The notes beneath the pieces are model-generated. The model saw only the letters and a program-made list of their open reading frames with translations. It was not told the DNA's origin and did no database searches. DNA of 64,000 nucleotides from Pelagibacterium luteolum (GTDB taxonomy: Bacteria > Pseudomonadota > Alphaproteobacteria > Rhizobiales > Devosiaceae). A program made the translations under genes and the position numbers. The DNA lies in NCBI RefSeq assembly GCF_900100665.1, contig NZ_FNCS01000001.1, positions 479,119 through 543,118 of the forward strand, in the 5' to 3' direction. Below are positions 27,243-36,544 of this stretch, piece by piece. The number at the start of each line of letters is the position of its first letter. The stretch's first letter is position 1.

Positions 27243-27902
27243 ATGCGCCGCCCGGCTTCGATCGCAGAACTGCCCGACATGCTGGCGCTGTTTCCGCTCA
27301 GCCGGGCATTGCTGCTACCCGGCAGCCACCGGCCCCTCAACATCTTCGAACCCCGCTTCGTCGCCATGATCGACGATGCCTTGGCCGGCAATCGCATGGT
27401 GGGGCTGATCCAGCCGCGCGAAACCGCCGAAGAGGCCCCGCGCGGCAGCGTTCCGCTTGAACGAGTTGGTTGCATAGGGCGCATCACACATTTCGAAGAA
27501 CAGGCTGACGAGCGCTATTTCGTCATTCTCGAAGGCGTTTGCCGGTTCGAGCCCATCGAAGAGCTGACCACCGCCACGCCCTATCGGCAGGCCAAAATCT
27601 CGACCGCTGCCTTCCAAACGGATTTTACGCCCCTTCTGGGCGAAGACGCCATCAATCGCGACAGGTTGACGGGCGTGCTCAAGGCCTATGCCGATTTTTC
27701 ACAGATTGAAGTCGATTGGGAGGAGGTCGACGATATGAGCACTGGCGAGCTCGTCAATCTTTCGGCCATGCTGACCCCTCACGGGGCGCGCGAAAAGCAG
27801 GCTCTCTTAGAGGCTCTTACCCTCACCGACCGCGCCGAGACTCTCATAGCGCTCGCTGAAATGGAAATGGCACGGGCCAAGGCCGGTGCCGTCCTGCAAT
27901 GA
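27243..27902 (+). CDS. Lon protease N-terminal-domain protein (LON substrate-binding domain only)
   Basis: 219 aa, consisting only of the LON substrate-binding fold. No ATPase or protease domain is present. Visible pattern: L-F-P-L-S-R-A-L-L-L-P, then N-I-F-E-P-R-F-V-A-M-I-D-D-A and G-C-I-G-R-I-T-H-F-E, and a helical C-terminal half. AGAGGA precedes the ATG at 27243. It overlaps the Trm112-like gene by 4 bases. The trxA-like/LON/Trm112/UbiH neighbourhood recurs in Rhizobiales (from memory). The biochemical role is not known. Confidence 0.88.
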   Translation: MRRPASIAELPDMLALFPLSRALLLPGSHRPLNIFEPRFVAMIDDALAGNRMVGLIQPRETAEEAPRGSVPLERVGCIGRITHFEEQADERYFVILEGVCRFEPIEELTTATPYRQAKISTAAFQTDFTPLLGEDAINRDRLTGVLKAYADFSQIEVDWEEVDDMSTGELVNLSAMLTPHGAREKQALLEALTLTDRAETLIALAEMEMARAKAGAVLQ

Positions 27903-28156
27903 GCGCGCCCCCGCCAACCGAAGGCGAGAACCCGCGTTACAAGCTCGATCCCAAGACGATAGAAATGCTCGTCTGTCCGATCACCAAGACGCGGCTGATT
28001 CTCGCGTCCGATGGCAGTGAACTGATTTCGATCGTCGCCCGCTACGCGTTCCCGATATCCAAGGGCGTCCCGCTTCTGGTCGTCGATGCAGCGCGTCGTC
28101 TGGACGAAGCTGAGGTCGATGCGCTGCGCAACCGGCCGCAATCCTATAACGACTGA
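27899..28156 (+). CDS. Trm112/YcaR-like protein
   Basis: An 85-aa protein of the Trm112 family. The core reads M-L-V-C-P-I-T-K-T-R-L and ends with the Y-A-F-P-I-S-K-G-V-P-L-L signature. Only one cysteine remains, so the zinc ribbon of the eukaryotic and some bacterial members is absent. This is common in alphaproteobacteria. Trm112 in other organisms activates methyltransferases; here the role is unknown. It is translationally coupled to the LON-domain gene and ends 22 bases before the converging UbiH-family gene. Confidence 0.85.
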   Translation: MSAPPPTEGENPRYKLDPKTIEMLVCPITKTRLILASDGSELISIVARYAFPISKGVPLLVVDAARRLDEAEVDALRNRPQSYND

Positions 28157-28178
28157 GCACCGGCGGTGTCGCTATAAT

Positions 28179-29402
28179 TTAGAGCGGCAGCCCCTTGAGA
28201 AGCTTTGCGCCCTGCGCTCCGGCAGCCTGACTGATAAACACATCCTTGAGTGGCCCAAGCCGATCAACGACGGAAAGTCCGAAATCGCGAACCGCCCGCA
28301 CTGGTGCGATATCATTTGAAAACAAGCGGTTGAGCCCATCGGTCGCCATGGCCATCAGCGCGGTATCGGCCCGGCGCCTCGCCTGATAACGACCCAGAAC
28401 GTCCACACCGCCGATATCTTCGCCCAATCGCGCTGCATCAACCAGAACCTCGGCCAAAACGGCGACGTCCTTGAGGCCCAGATTGAGCCCTTGCCCTGCA
28501 ATGGGGTGAATGACATGAGCCGCGTCGCCCACCAGCGCAAGGCGCGGAGAAATGAAGTTGTGTGCCAGCATCAATCCAAGCGGAAAGCTCTGGACGGCAT
28601 CAACGATTTCAACGCGTCCCAGGCTGTGTCCCATAGCGGCTTCGATCGCCATGGCGATATCGCTTTCTGCCATGGCAAGAACGGATTTGGCGTGCTCGGG
28701 CTGCTCGGTCCAGACAAGCGATGATCTGTTGCCTTTGAGCGGCAGCGAGGCGAACGGGCCGGCCGGGCGGAAGTGCTCGTACGCCACGTTGTCATGGTCA
28801 AGCTCATGGGCGATGGTCGTAACGATTCCCGACTGACCATAGTCGTGGGTAAAGGCGCCGATCCCGGCTAGTCCACGCAATGTCGATTTACCACCATCCG
28901 CGGCAATCACCAGCCGCGCCGACACCTCGCGCCCATCCTCGAGCGTCACGACCGCTTGAGCAGGCTCTACGCGGAAGGCTCTGACTGCGCCTGGCTCGAT
29001 AACGGTGAACTGGCCCTCACTTGCCGCTAGCAAAGCGGCAGCGCTGGCGGTATTGGGCACCATGTGCGCAAACGGCTCATGAGGCGCCTTGGGGCCATCG
29101 AAACGCAGATAGAGCGGTCGCGAGAGGTCGGTTTTACCCGAATCGGTGATCTTCATCTGCGCAATGGGATTGGCTTCGCCTGCCATACCATCCCACACAC
29201 CGATGGTTTCAAAGACGTGCCGCACACCCGCAGCGATCGCCGATGCACGCGCATCCTTGGGCACGCTGAGTGCGCGCCGATCGAGCAGCCCCAGCTTTAG
29301 TCCGGGCAAAAACCGCGTCAGCGCCAAGGACAGGGTCAGCCCGACTGGACCACCGCCGACCACCAGGACGTCAAAGCCGGTTTTTTCTCCGAGATCGGCC
29401 AT
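28179..29402 (-). CDS. UbiH/UbiF/Coq6-family FAD-dependent monooxygenase
   Basis: 407 aa. FAD-binding G-G-G-P-V-G-L-T-L-S near the N-terminus (residues 16-25), the D-G motif V-I-A-A-D-G-G-K-S, and the C-terminal G-D-A-A-H-V-I-H-P-I-A-G-Q-G-L-N-L-G. This matches the hydroxylases of the ubiquinone pathway. Sequence alone does not tell which ring position it modifies, so I give no symbol. GAAGGAGG lies about 12 bases before the ATG. It is divergent from glnK across 304 bases. Confidence 0.88.
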   Translation of the reverse strand: MADLGEKTGFDVLVVGGGPVGLTLSLALTRFLPGLKLGLLDRRALSVPKDARASAIAAGVRHVFETIGVWDGMAGEANPIAQMKITDSGKTDLSRPLYLRFDGPKAPHEPFAHMVPNTASAAALLAASEGQFTVIEPGAVRAFRVEPAQAVVTLEDGREVSARLVIAADGGKSTLRGLAGIGAFTHDYGQSGIVTTIAHELDHDNVAYEHFRPAGPFASLPLKGNRSSLVWTEQPEHAKSVLAMAESDIAMAIEAAMGHSLGRVEIVDAVQSFPLGLMLAHNFISPRLALVGDAAHVIHPIAGQGLNLGLKDVAVLAEVLVDAARLGEDIGGVDVLGRYQARRRADTALMAMATDGLNRLFSNDIAPVRAVRDFGLSVVDRLGPLKDVFISQAAGAQGAKLLKGLPL

Positions 29403-29542
29403 GCTTACCCGTCCTCCTTCATCGCATCACGCTGATCAGCAGAATGCGCCGCAGTCGTCTCGACATGCAAGAGACTGCTTGCCGCATCGCACGCAGGCGC
29501 TGCTTTTTTATTCACCATTGGTCAACCTTTGCAACCTGACCG

Positions 29543-29557
29543 GCCTAAATTTTAGGC
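29543..29557. promoter_or_regulatory. perfect 7-bp inverted repeat in the ubiH-family/glnK divergent gap (operator-like)
   Basis: GCCTAAATTTTAGGC is a perfect palindrome with a one-base centre. It lies in the 304-base region between divergent genes, about 150 bases from each start. It has no T-run after it, so it is not a terminator. No regulator is assigned. The rest of this gap (29403-29706) holds no gene that I can see. Confidence 0.45.
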
Positions 29558-29645
29558 AACATTGATTGTGGCGGCAATTGGGCGACAAATCACCGAGCCC
29601 ATTTCCCTAAATGATATCAACTGGTTGCATGGTTTTTTCCCTGTT

Positions 29646-29661
29646 TGGCACGGCTTTTGAG
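29646..29661 (+). promoter_or_regulatory. weak sigma-54-like -24/-12 element before glnK-amtB
   Basis: TGGCACGGCTTTTGAG has a perfect TGGCACG -24 element and the right spacing to TTG, but the invariant C of the -12 GC is replaced by A. It ends 45 bases before the glnK ATG. glnK-amtB is under NtrC/RpoN control in many alphaproteobacteria. I see no clear NtrC site, so this is only a candidate. Confidence 0.35.
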
Positions 29662-29706
29662 TCCTGAGGTCTGCGTATCAGGTGCGGAGTTCGGAAAGGA
29701 GCACCC

Positions 29707-30045
29707 ATGAAACTGCTAATCGCCATCATAAAGCCGTCGCGGCTCGAGGAGGTCCGGCAGGCCCTCAATTCTCTCGACGTCCACGGCATGACCGTTACCG
29801 AAGTGAAGGGGTATGGCCGCCAGAAGGGTCACTCCGAGATTTATCGCGGCACTGAATATGCCGTGCATTTCCTGCCCAAGCTCAAGGTTGAGATCGCTGT
29901 TGACGCCGCCCAGGTCGATGCAGTTGCCAGCGCCATCAAGGATTCCGCCCAGACGGGCCGTATCGGCGACGGCAAGATTTTCATTCTCGACCTCGAACAG
30001 GCCATCCGCATCCGCACCGGGGAAACCGGAAGCGAAGCGCTTTGA
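29707..30045 (+). CDS. glnK: P-II nitrogen regulatory protein (GlnK type)
   Basis: 112-aa P-II signal protein that senses 2-oxoglutarate, ATP/ADP and, through uridylylation, glutamine status. The T-loop reads G-R-Q-K-G-H-S-E-I-Y-R-G-T-E-Y, with the uridylylated tyrosine at Y51. The C-terminal block I-G-D-G-K-I-F-I-L-D and I-R-I-R-T-G-E is intact. AAGGAG lies 5-10 bases before the ATG. The neighbouring amtB, 32 bases downstream, marks it as the GlnK paralogue, which blocks the channel when nitrogen is ample. Confidence 0.95.
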   Translation: MKLLIAIIKPSRLEEVRQALNSLDVHGMTVTEVKGYGRQKGHSEIYRGTEYAVHFLPKLKVEIAVDAAQVDAVASAIKDSAQTGRIGDGKIFILDLEQAIRIRTGETGSEAL

Positions 30046-30077
30046 GTGCCTGGCGTCCAACTAGGAGACGGACAATC

Positions 30078-31457
30078 ATGAATCTCAAGACAACAAAATT
30101 GTTGGGCACGGCGGCGCTGGCCTCCCTGCTCATCGCCTTGCCTGCCCTTGGGCAGGACGCGCCGGTCGAAGAAGCCGCTGAAGTTGCCGCTACCCTTTCC
30201 GAGGGCGTTTCGGCGGATGTGGTCTTTATCCTCAACTCGTTCCTGATGATCTTCGGTGGCGTTTTGGTGATGTGGATGGCCGCAGGCTTTGCCATGCTCG
30301 AAGCCGGGCTGGTCCGCACCAAGAACGTGTCTATGCAGCTTTTGAAAAACATCTCGCTGTTTTCGATCGCCGCAATTGCCTACTACCTCATCGGCTACAA
30401 TCTCATGTACCCGCTCGGCAACTGGACCATCGGCTCCGATGAGACCGGTGGCTATCTCGGTGCCTTTGGCATCGGCATCCTCGAAGCCGTTGGTATCACT
30501 GCTGATGACGCCGACGATTTCGGCTACGCGGCAACGAGCTCTGACTTCTTCTTCCAGGTCATGTTCTGCGCCACCGCCGCCTCGATCGTATCGGGCACCC
30601 TGGCCGAACGCATCAAGATCGCACCCTTCCTGGTCTTTACCCTCGTTCTGACCGCGCTGATCTACCCGATCCAGGCTTCCTGGAAATGGGGCGGCGGTTT
30701 CCTCGATGCCATGGGCTTCCTCGATTTCGCGGGCTCCACGGTCGTTCACTCCGTTGGTGGCTGGGCCGCTCTGGCCGGTGCTATCCTGCTGGGCGCGCGT
30801 GCTGGAAAATACAATCCCGACGGTACCGTAAATGCCATGCCCGGTTCATCCATGCCGCTCGCCACGCTTGGCACCATGATCCTGTGGATGGGCTGGTTCG
30901 GCTTTAACGGCGCGTCTCAGCTGGCCATGGGCTCGGTGGGCGATATCGCCGATGTCGGTCGCATCATGGCCAACACCAATGCCGGCGCTGCCGGCGGTGC
31001 GGTCGCTGCGCTGATCCTTACAGCCATCATCTACAAGAAGGTCGATCTGACCTTTGTCCTGAACGGCGCCCTCGGTGGTCTGGTTTCGATCACCGCTGAA
31101 CCTCTGATGCCGGGCCTTGGTACGGCGTCGCTGCTCGGTGCCGTCGGTGGCGTCATCGTCGTCTTCTCGGTTCCGCTTCTCGACAAGCTCAAGATCGACG
31201 ACGTCGTCGGCGCCATCCCCGTGCACCTTCTGTGCGGCATCTGGGGCACCATCGCGGTCATCTTCACCAATCCTGACGCGAATCTCGGCGTACAGCTGTT
31301 CTCGATTGTCGTCGTTGGTGTGTTCGTCTTCGTAGTCAGCTTCGTTGTGTGGTTCATCCTCAAGGCGACTATGGGCCTGCGTCCCACCGAAGATGACGAG
31401 GCACTCGGTCTCGATAAGGTAGAAGTCGGCGTGGAAGCCTACCCCGAATTCCGCTGA
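30078..31457 (+). CDS. amtB: ammonium transporter AmtB
   Basis: 459-aa ammonium channel. A cleavable signal peptide (about 1-26, ending A-L-G) is followed by about 11 membrane helices. Family motifs include V-x-W-M-A-A-G-F-A-M-L-E-A-G, G-T-L-A-E-R, D-F-A-G-S-T-V-V-H-S-V-G-G-W, and the pore histidine in V-H-L-L-C-G-I-W-G. The ATG at 30078 has GGAG about 9-13 bases upstream; a frame opening earlier overlaps the glnK stop and is rejected. Co-transcribed with glnK. Confidence 0.96.
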   Translation: MNLKTTKLLGTAALASLLIALPALGQDAPVEEAAEVAATLSEGVSADVVFILNSFLMIFGGVLVMWMAAGFAMLEAGLVRTKNVSMQLLKNISLFSIAAIAYYLIGYNLMYPLGNWTIGSDETGGYLGAFGIGILEAVGITADDADDFGYAATSSDFFFQVMFCATAASIVSGTLAERIKIAPFLVFTLVLTALIYPIQASWKWGGGFLDAMGFLDFAGSTVVHSVGGWAALAGAILLGARAGKYNPDGTVNAMPGSSMPLATLGTMILWMGWFGFNGASQLAMGSVGDIADVGRIMANTNAGAAGGAVAALILTAIIYKKVDLTFVLNGALGGLVSITAEPLMPGLGTASLLGAVGGVIVVFSVPLLDKLKIDDVVGAIPVHLLCGIWGTIAVIFTNPDANLGVQLFSIVVVGVFVFVVSFVVWFILKATMGLRPTEDDEALGLDKVEVGVEAYPEFR

Positions 31458-31466
31458 TCCAAACTG

Positions 31467-31495
31467 GATGGTCCGGGCGAAAGCCCGGGCCTTTT
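31467..31495 (+). terminator. rho-independent terminator after amtB
   Basis: Stem GGTCCGGGC with GCCCGGGCC closed by a GAAA tetraloop, then TTTT. It starts about 10 bases past the amtB stop. Confidence 0.8.
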
Positions 31496-31587
31496 CCGAA
31501 GATGGCATGCAGCCCGTATCCCTCCTTGACCCCACATCAATGAGGCCTTCCCACTCGCAAACGATACGGGCTGCATCCCATCTTCGG
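31496..31587. repeat. 25-bp near-perfect inverted repeat with 42-base spacer
   Basis: Arms at 31496-31520 and 31563-31587 are reverse complements with a single mismatch (24 of 25). The spacer of 42 bases is C-rich and holds a CCTCC stretch. The element lies between the amtB terminator and a second terminator at 31620-31647. No open frame fits. It could fold as a long hairpin RNA, be a miniature palindromic element, or bind a protein. Confidence 0.75.
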
Positions 31588-31619
31588 CTCCTCCCGCCTG
31601 CCAAATGGTGGGCACTTTC

Positions 31620-31647
31620 AAGCCCCGCCCAAGCGGGGCTTTTTTTG
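31620..31647 (+). terminator. second terminator in the amtB/ftsK gap
   Basis: AGCCCCGC and GCGGGGCT arms with a CCAA loop are followed by seven T residues. It ends any transcript crossing the inverted repeat and isolates ftsK. Confidence 0.88.
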
Positions 31648-31679
31648 TGTTTCGGTCAGCGGGAAATTTGCATCGTCTG

Positions 31680-31698
31680 CTAAGGCAAGGTTAACCAT
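31680..31698 (+). promoter_or_regulatory. candidate CtrA box upstream of ftsK
   Basis: CTAA-N7-TTAACCAT (half-sites at 31680-31683 and 31691-31698). The CtrA consensus is TTAA-N7-TTAA, and TTAACCAT is a known half-site variant in alphaproteobacteria. One base of the first half-site differs. Confidence 0.45.
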
Positions 31699-31710
31699 GC
31701 GGGCGCTAGG

Positions 31711-34353
31711 GTGAGCACCAATCAGTATTGCGTAACCGCTCCGGCAGCATCCATGACCTTGCACTCCACTTCGCATCTGGACGATGGCCACCGCTCCACT
31801 CCGGTCCTTTCGATAACCATTCCGGTTCGCCTGATCGGAATTGCCATTGCCGCGTTCTGCGCCATGGTTCTGGTTTCACTGGCCTCGTGGTCGGTCGATG
31901 ATCCCTCGTTCTCCTATGCGACCGACAAGGCCGCGGAAAACTGGCTTGGCTTTTTCGGCGCCGCGATGGCCGATATCGGCTTTCAGCTTTTGGGCCTGGC
32001 CGCGCCTCTAGCGCTACTGCCACCGCTTGTCTGGTCGTGGTCGCTGATTCGCCGCACCGTCCCCTCCTATCTCGGGATCAGGCTGACGGGCTGGGTTCTC
32101 GGCACGGCGCTTGCAACAGGGCTTTTCTCGAGCTTTCCGACGCCTGAAAGCTGGCCGCTGCCGCTTGGGCTTGGCGGTTTTATCGGCACGGGATTTTCCG
32201 GGCTCTATACGATGGTGCTCGGCACGGCACCCGAAGGCTGGCAGGCAATAGCCTATGCGGCGGTGATCGGCATTCCAGCATTGTTCAGTCTCTGGCTGTC
32301 GGCCCGCACACGACCCGCCTTTGAGAGCGAACCTAAACTCCCCGTCAAGGCAAAGGCGGCCAGATCCACGGGCCGGCGCGCATCGCAGCCCGAACCCGAG
32401 CCAGAACTCGACGACGAACCTGATTCGCCCGGCCTCTGGGACATGACGCTCGGCTATGCGGCCCACACAGCCTACGGCGCCCGCGCCGCGCTCAAGCGCG
32501 TCTTTACTCGCCGCAAGCAGGAAGAGCCGATCCGCACTTTCCGCCCGAGCGATTTCGAACCGCAGCTCGATCGGTCTATAGCACTCGACAGGGCTCCCGA
32601 TATCCGCTCCGAACCGCCGGTCGAAGACGACTGGAACGACTATCAGCCTGACGACTATGATGACGATTCCTACGATGTTGCTCCAGCACCACGTCGGCAG
32701 CAGGGCACTGACGATATCGCGCGCCTGATTGGCGACGATCTGCCGGGATCCCGGGCCCGGGTGACCGCTCCGGCCCCGCGTCCACAACCCTCACCGCGTC
32801 AGCAGCGCGAAGCACAGGCGACTTTTCTGCCCACCGATGGGTTCGAATTGCCTCCGCTCGAACTCCTCGCCATGCCGAGCGCAAATCAGAGTTCGCCTGA
32901 ACATCATCCCGAGGCGCTCGAAGCCAACGCCAAACGGCTCGAAGGCGTGCTCGAAGATTTTGGCGTCAAGGGCGACATCATCAATGTCCGCCCCGGACCC
33001 GTCGTGACGCTTTACGAACTCGAACCCGCTCCGGGCATCAAATCGAGCCGCGTCATCTCGCTGGCCGATGATATCGCACGCTCGATGAGCGCCATTTCCG
33101 CTCGCGTCGCCGTGGTTCCCGGGCGCAATGCCATCGGCATTGAACTGCCCAACAAGACTCGCGAAACCGTTTTCCTGCGCGAGCTTTTGGCCTCGACCGA
33201 TTTCGACAAGGCCAAGTCAAAACTGCCCATATGCCTGGGCAAGACCATTGGCGGCGAGCCGATCATCGTCGATCTGGCCCGCATGCCGCACCTTTTGATC
33301 GCCGGTACCACCGGTTCGGGCAAGTCGGTAGGCATCAATACGATGATCCTGTCGCTGCTCTACAAGATGAGCCCAGAGCAATGCCGGTTGATCATGATCG
33401 ACCCCAAAATGCTCGAGCTCTCGGTCTATGACGGCATCCCCCATCTCCTGACGCCGGTCGTGACCGATCCCGCAAAGGCCGTGGTCGCGCTCAAATGGGC
33501 CGTCCGCGAGATGGAAGACCGCTACAAGAAGATGAGCAAGATCGGTGTCCGTAACATCGACGGCTTTAATCAGCGCGTTGCCGAAGCCTCGGCAAAAGGC
33601 GAAGTTATCACCCGTACGGTCCAGACCGGGTTCGACCGCGAGACGGGCGAAGCAATTTTCGAAAGCGAACAGTTCGATCTCGAGCCGCTCCCGTTCATCG
33701 TGGTCATCGTCGACGAAATGGCCGACCTGATGATGGTGGCTGGCAAGGACATCGAAGGCACCATCCAGCGCCTCGCGCAGATGGCGCGTGCAGCTGGCAT
33801 CCACATTATCATGGCCACCCAGCGCCCTTCGGTTGACGTCATCACCGGCACGATCAAGGCCAACTTCCCCACCCGCGTATCCTTCCAGGTGACCTCGAAA
33901 ATCGATTCGCGCACCATTCTGGGCGAACAGGGCGCCGAACAGCTCCTCGGCAATGGCGACATGCTCTATATGGCCGGTGGCGGACGCATCAAACGCCTGC
34001 ACGGTGCCTTTGTGGCCGACAATGAAGTCGAAGACATCGTCGCTCACCTCAAGAGCCAGGGTTCGCCCGAATATCTCGAATCGATCACTGCGGACGAGGA
34101 TGACGGCCAGATGGGCGGCCTCGACGACGATGGCGGGTTTGGCGGTTCAGGCGACGAGCTTTACGACAAGGCGGTCAATATCGTGCTGGCGGACAAGAAG
34201 GCATCGACCTCCTATATTCAGCGGCGCCTGTCGGTCGGTTATAACAAGGCGGCAACGCTCATCGAGCGCATGGAGCAGGAAGGCATCATTTCCCCTGCCA
34301 ACCATGCCGGCAAGCGCGAAGTCCTGATCGGCGACAATGCGGATGGCTACTAG
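31711..34353 (+). CDS. ftsK: DNA translocase FtsK
   Basis: Septal DNA pump that clears chromosomes and activates XerCD at dif. 880 aa from GTG 31711. The N-terminal membrane domain (about 30-205) has four to five hydrophobic helices. A charged, proline-rich linker (about 206-395) follows, then the motor: Walker A G-T-T-G-S-G-K-S (about 532-539), [10 protein letters not shown] Walker B, and the [12 protein letters not shown] block. The gamma winged helix with [14 protein letters not shown] ends it. An ATG at 31753 is an alternative start; the CtrA-like box 13 bases before the GTG would favour it. Confidence 0.96.
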   Translation: MSTNQYCVTAPAASMTLHSTSHLDDGHRSTPVLSITIPVRLIGIAIAAFCAMVLVSLASWSVDDPSFSYATDKAAENWLGFFGAAMADIGFQLLGLAAPLALLPPLVWSWSLIRRTVPSYLGIRLTGWVLGTALATGLFSSFPTPESWPLPLGLGGFIGTGFSGLYTMVLGTAPEGWQAIAYAAVIGIPALFSLWLSARTRPAFESEPKLPVKAKAARSTGRRASQPEPEPELDDEPDSPGLWDMTLGYAAHTAYGARAALKRVFTRRKQEEPIRTFRPSDFEPQLDRSIALDRAPDIRSEPPVEDDWNDYQPDDYDDDSYDVAPAPRRQQGTDDIARLIGDDLPGSRARVTAPAPRPQPSPRQQREAQATFLPTDGFELPPLELLAMPSANQSSPEHHPEALEANAKRLEGVLEDFGVKGDIINVRPGPVVTLYELEPAPGIKSSRVISLADDIARSMSAISARVAVVPGRNAIGIELPNKTRETVFLRELLASTDFDKAKSKLPICLGKTIGGEPIIVDLARMPHLLIAGTTGSGKSVGINTMILSLLYKMSPEQCRLIMIDPKMLELSVYDGIPHLLTPVVTDPAKAVVALKWAVREMEDRYKKMSKIGVRNIDGFNQRVAEASAKGEVITRTVQTGFDRETGEAIFESEQFDLEPLPFIVVIVDEMADLMMVAGKDIEGTIQRLAQMARAAGIHIIMATQRPSVDVITGTIKANFPTRVSFQVTSKIDSRTILGEQGAEQLLGNGDMLYMAGGGRIKRLHGAFVADNEVEDIVAHLKSQGSPEYLESITADEDDGQMGGLDDDGGFGGSGDELYDKAVNIVLADKKASTSYIQRRLSVGYNKAATLIERMEQEGIISPANHAGKREVLIGDNADGY

Positions 34354-34505
34354 AGCGCGTTCGCCAAGCGCAATCTGAGTGGGAACCGGGCTGGACACGG
34401 CGAGTTTACCGAACCATACCAGCCTCGTTTCCCCATCTTGCCGCAATTGATCTCTACCCAGAATTGCAAGGGGCAAACTTTGCTTCCAACCGACCGGAGT
34501 TTGCG

Positions 34506-35138
34506 ATGACTCGCCTGATTGCCGCCCTCGTGTCCGCCGTTTTTCTATTCGGCACGCTCGCAGCGCCCGCCTTTTCTCAAGCCCGTACTCTGACACCCGA
34601 CGAGGAGTTCGCGCTGCAGGAGATTTCCGCCCACAACACCGCCATCCGCACCATGGCGGGCAGGTTCGAGCAGATCGACAGCCAGGGCGGTCGTATCGAG
34701 GGCACTTTCTGGCTCAAGCGCCCCAACAATGTGCGCTTTCGTTATGGTCCGCCCAGCCGCGAAGAAATCATTTCGCAAGGCTCGGGCTTTTACGTGATCG
34801 ACCGCCAGTCCCGCACGCAATACGCTTACCCGCAGGAAAACGTGCCGCTGCGCCAGTTTCTCGGCGATACGGTGAGCCTTATCAACTCGAGCCTCTCTGA
34901 CGTCGTGATGTCGGAAAGCCATGTTTCGGTGATGATCGCCGACGACAGCCCCATCGGTACCGTGCAGGTTTCGCTGATTTTTGATCGCCAGACCAATGAT
35001 CTCGTGCAGTGGAGCCTGATCGAACCTTCTGGTGTCGAAACAACCTTTTCGATCTACGACACGCAAAAAGGCGTCGACATTCCCGACCAGTATTTCCGCA
35101 TCGATCCCACTTATCGCTCGGTCAACGCACCCAACTGA
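34506..35138 (+). CDS. lolA: outer-membrane lipoprotein carrier protein LolA
   Basis: Periplasmic chaperone that carries lipoproteins from LolCDE to the outer membrane. 210 aa. Signal peptide of about 24 residues ending A-P-A-F-S, then the LolA fold with M-A-G-R-F-E-Q-I-D, G-T-F-W-L-K-R-P-N-N-V-R-F-R-Y and the second-half Q-V-S-L-I-F-D-R-Q-T-N. CGGAG lies about 8 bases before the ATG at 34506. The frame is open upstream to 34464 but lacks signal-peptide character there. It follows ftsK, a common alphaproteobacterial order. Confidence 0.92.
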   Translation: MTRLIAALVSAVFLFGTLAAPAFSQARTLTPDEEFALQEISAHNTAIRTMAGRFEQIDSQGGRIEGTFWLKRPNNVRFRYGPPSREEIISQGSGFYVIDRQSRTQYAYPQENVPLRQFLGDTVSLINSSLSDVVMSESHVSVMIADDSPIGTVQVSLIFDRQTNDLVQWSLIEPSGVETTFSIYDTQKGVDIPDQYFRIDPTYRSVNAPN

Positions 35139-35212
35139 CAGCGCGCTCGGGGTTTACCCCGTTCGCCCCTATGGTCATAAAGGCGGCTCGGTCCCAAACA
35201 ATCGAGTCGCCG

Positions 35213-36013
35213 ATGCCTTCTCTTGCCACCTGGAACATCGATTCGGTGCGGCTGCGCCTGCCAATCGTCCTCGATTTTCTCGCGCAATACGCGCCCGATG
35301 TTTTGTGCCTGCAAGAAATCAAATGCACCAATGATCAATTTCCCGCCAAGGCGTTCGCCGAGGCTGGATACGCCCATCAGGCCGTACATGGTCAAAAAGG
35401 CTATCACGGCGTCGCCATCCTCTCCAAAACCCCGGTCGACGAGATTGCAACGCGTGGCTTCTGCGACATTCCCGATTCGCGTCACGTTTCAGCCCGGCTC
35501 GACTTCGGACGTGGCCCGGTAACGGTTCATAATTTTTACATCCCGGCCGGCGGCGACGAGCCCGATCCCGAGATCAATCCCAAGTTCCGCCATAAGCTCA
35601 ACTTTCTCGCCGAGATGCAGGATTGGTTCGACGATCTTGTCTTCGATAGCGGCCAGATCATTTGTGGCGACTTCAATGTTGCGCCGCACGAAAACGACGT
35701 TTGGAGCCACAAGCAGCTCTTAAAAGTCGTCTCGCACACGCCAGTAGAGACCGAAGCGCTCAATCGCCTTCTCGAACGCCGCAACTGGGTCGATCTGGTG
35801 CGCCAGCACATTCCCATCGAAGAAAAAATCTATTCCTGGTGGAGTTATCGCGCCAAGGATTGGGATCTGTCCGACCGCGGGCGCCGGCTCGACCATATCT
35901 GGTCCACGCGCGATGTGGCGGCACATGCCCGCGCCGCGCACATTCTGAGACCAGCCCGTGGATGGTCTGAAAAACCCTCAGACCACGTGCCGGTGATCGT
36001 CGAGTTCCAATAG
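35213..36013 (+). CDS. xthA: exodeoxyribonuclease III
   Basis: Class II AP endonuclease and 3'-exonuclease for base-excision repair. 266 aa from ATG 35213 (MPSLATWNID). Catalytic elements are N8 in T-W-N-I-D-S, E35 in L-Q-E-I-K, the G-D-F-N-V-A-P block, and the terminal S-D-H-V-P-V. The open frame extends back into lolA in another reading frame, but family length and start support 35213. It ends directly against the stop of the converging cNMP-domain gene. Confidence 0.95.
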   Translation: MPSLATWNIDSVRLRLPIVLDFLAQYAPDVLCLQEIKCTNDQFPAKAFAEAGYAHQAVHGQKGYHGVAILSKTPVDEIATRGFCDIPDSRHVSARLDFGRGPVTVHNFYIPAGGDEPDPEINPKFRHKLNFLAEMQDWFDDLVFDSGQIICGDFNVAPHENDVWSHKQLLKVVSHTPVETEALNRLLERRNWVDLVRQHIPIEEKIYSWWSYRAKDWDLSDRGRRLDHIWSTRDVAAHARAAHILRPARGWSEKPSDHVPVIVEFQ

Positions 36014-36466
36014 CTAATTGGAAAAGCGCCCGCTCAACCCGGAAATCGAATCGAGATAGCGGAGCAATTCTCCTCGTAGCGTAGCGGCGACCCCTTGCGC
36101 GAGGTCGGGATGGCTACGTAGCAATTTCATGAACGCTTCACGTGGCACGAAGAGCACTTCGCTGCGCCTTAGGGCAACTACGCCTGTTGCGCGCGGTTTA
36201 TCGAGCATGAGCCCGATTTCTCCGATCAGCGACGGCGGCATGATGCGATAACGCCCGCCCCCTTCGGCAGCGGAATGCACAGCCTCTAGTTGTCCGGTCA
36301 CGAGGACATGCGCGCCGCCGACCATATCGCCCGCTTCGCAGAGCGTTTCACCGGCCGCAAGAATGCGCTCCTGGCAGACGAAAGCCAGAAGACGCAAATG
36401 ATCGTCGTTGAAATCGGCAAACAGCTCAAGCTCGCGGAATGCGGCCATCGCCGTCTCGTCGTCCAT
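36014..36466 (-). CDS. stand-alone cyclic-nucleotide-binding-domain protein (Crp-type, no HTH)
   Basis: 150 aa containing a single cNMP-binding beta-roll: F-R-E-L-E-L-F-A-D-F-N-D-D-H-L at the start, then R-I-L-A-A-G-E-T-L-C-E-A-G-D and the phosphate-cassette-like L-I-G-E-I-G-L-M-L-D-K-P-R-A-T-G-V-V-A. There is no C-terminal DNA-binding helix-turn-helix, so it is not a transcription factor by itself. It may act on a partner protein. It is directly downstream of a CenR-like response regulator (78-base gap, same strand). A TTG one codon earlier is possible. Confidence 0.85.
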   Translation of the reverse strand: MDDETAMAAFRELELFADFNDDHLRLLAFVCQERILAAGETLCEAGDMVGGAHVLVTGQLEAVHSAAEGGGRYRIMPPSLIGEIGLMLDKPRATGVVALRRSEVLFVPREAFMKLLRSHPDLAQGVAATLRGELLRYLDSISGLSGRFSN

Positions 36467-36544
36467 CAAGGCCCCCAGAGAATGGCTCTAGGGCCATGAT
36501 TGCCATATATTGCCGAAATGGCAAAGGCTTAGACGAAATCGCCC

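Noticed and set aside
27899-28156. Broken zinc ribbon in the Trm112-like protein as a mutation
   Set aside because: Loss of the other cysteines is usual among alphaproteobacterial members, so it is not damage.
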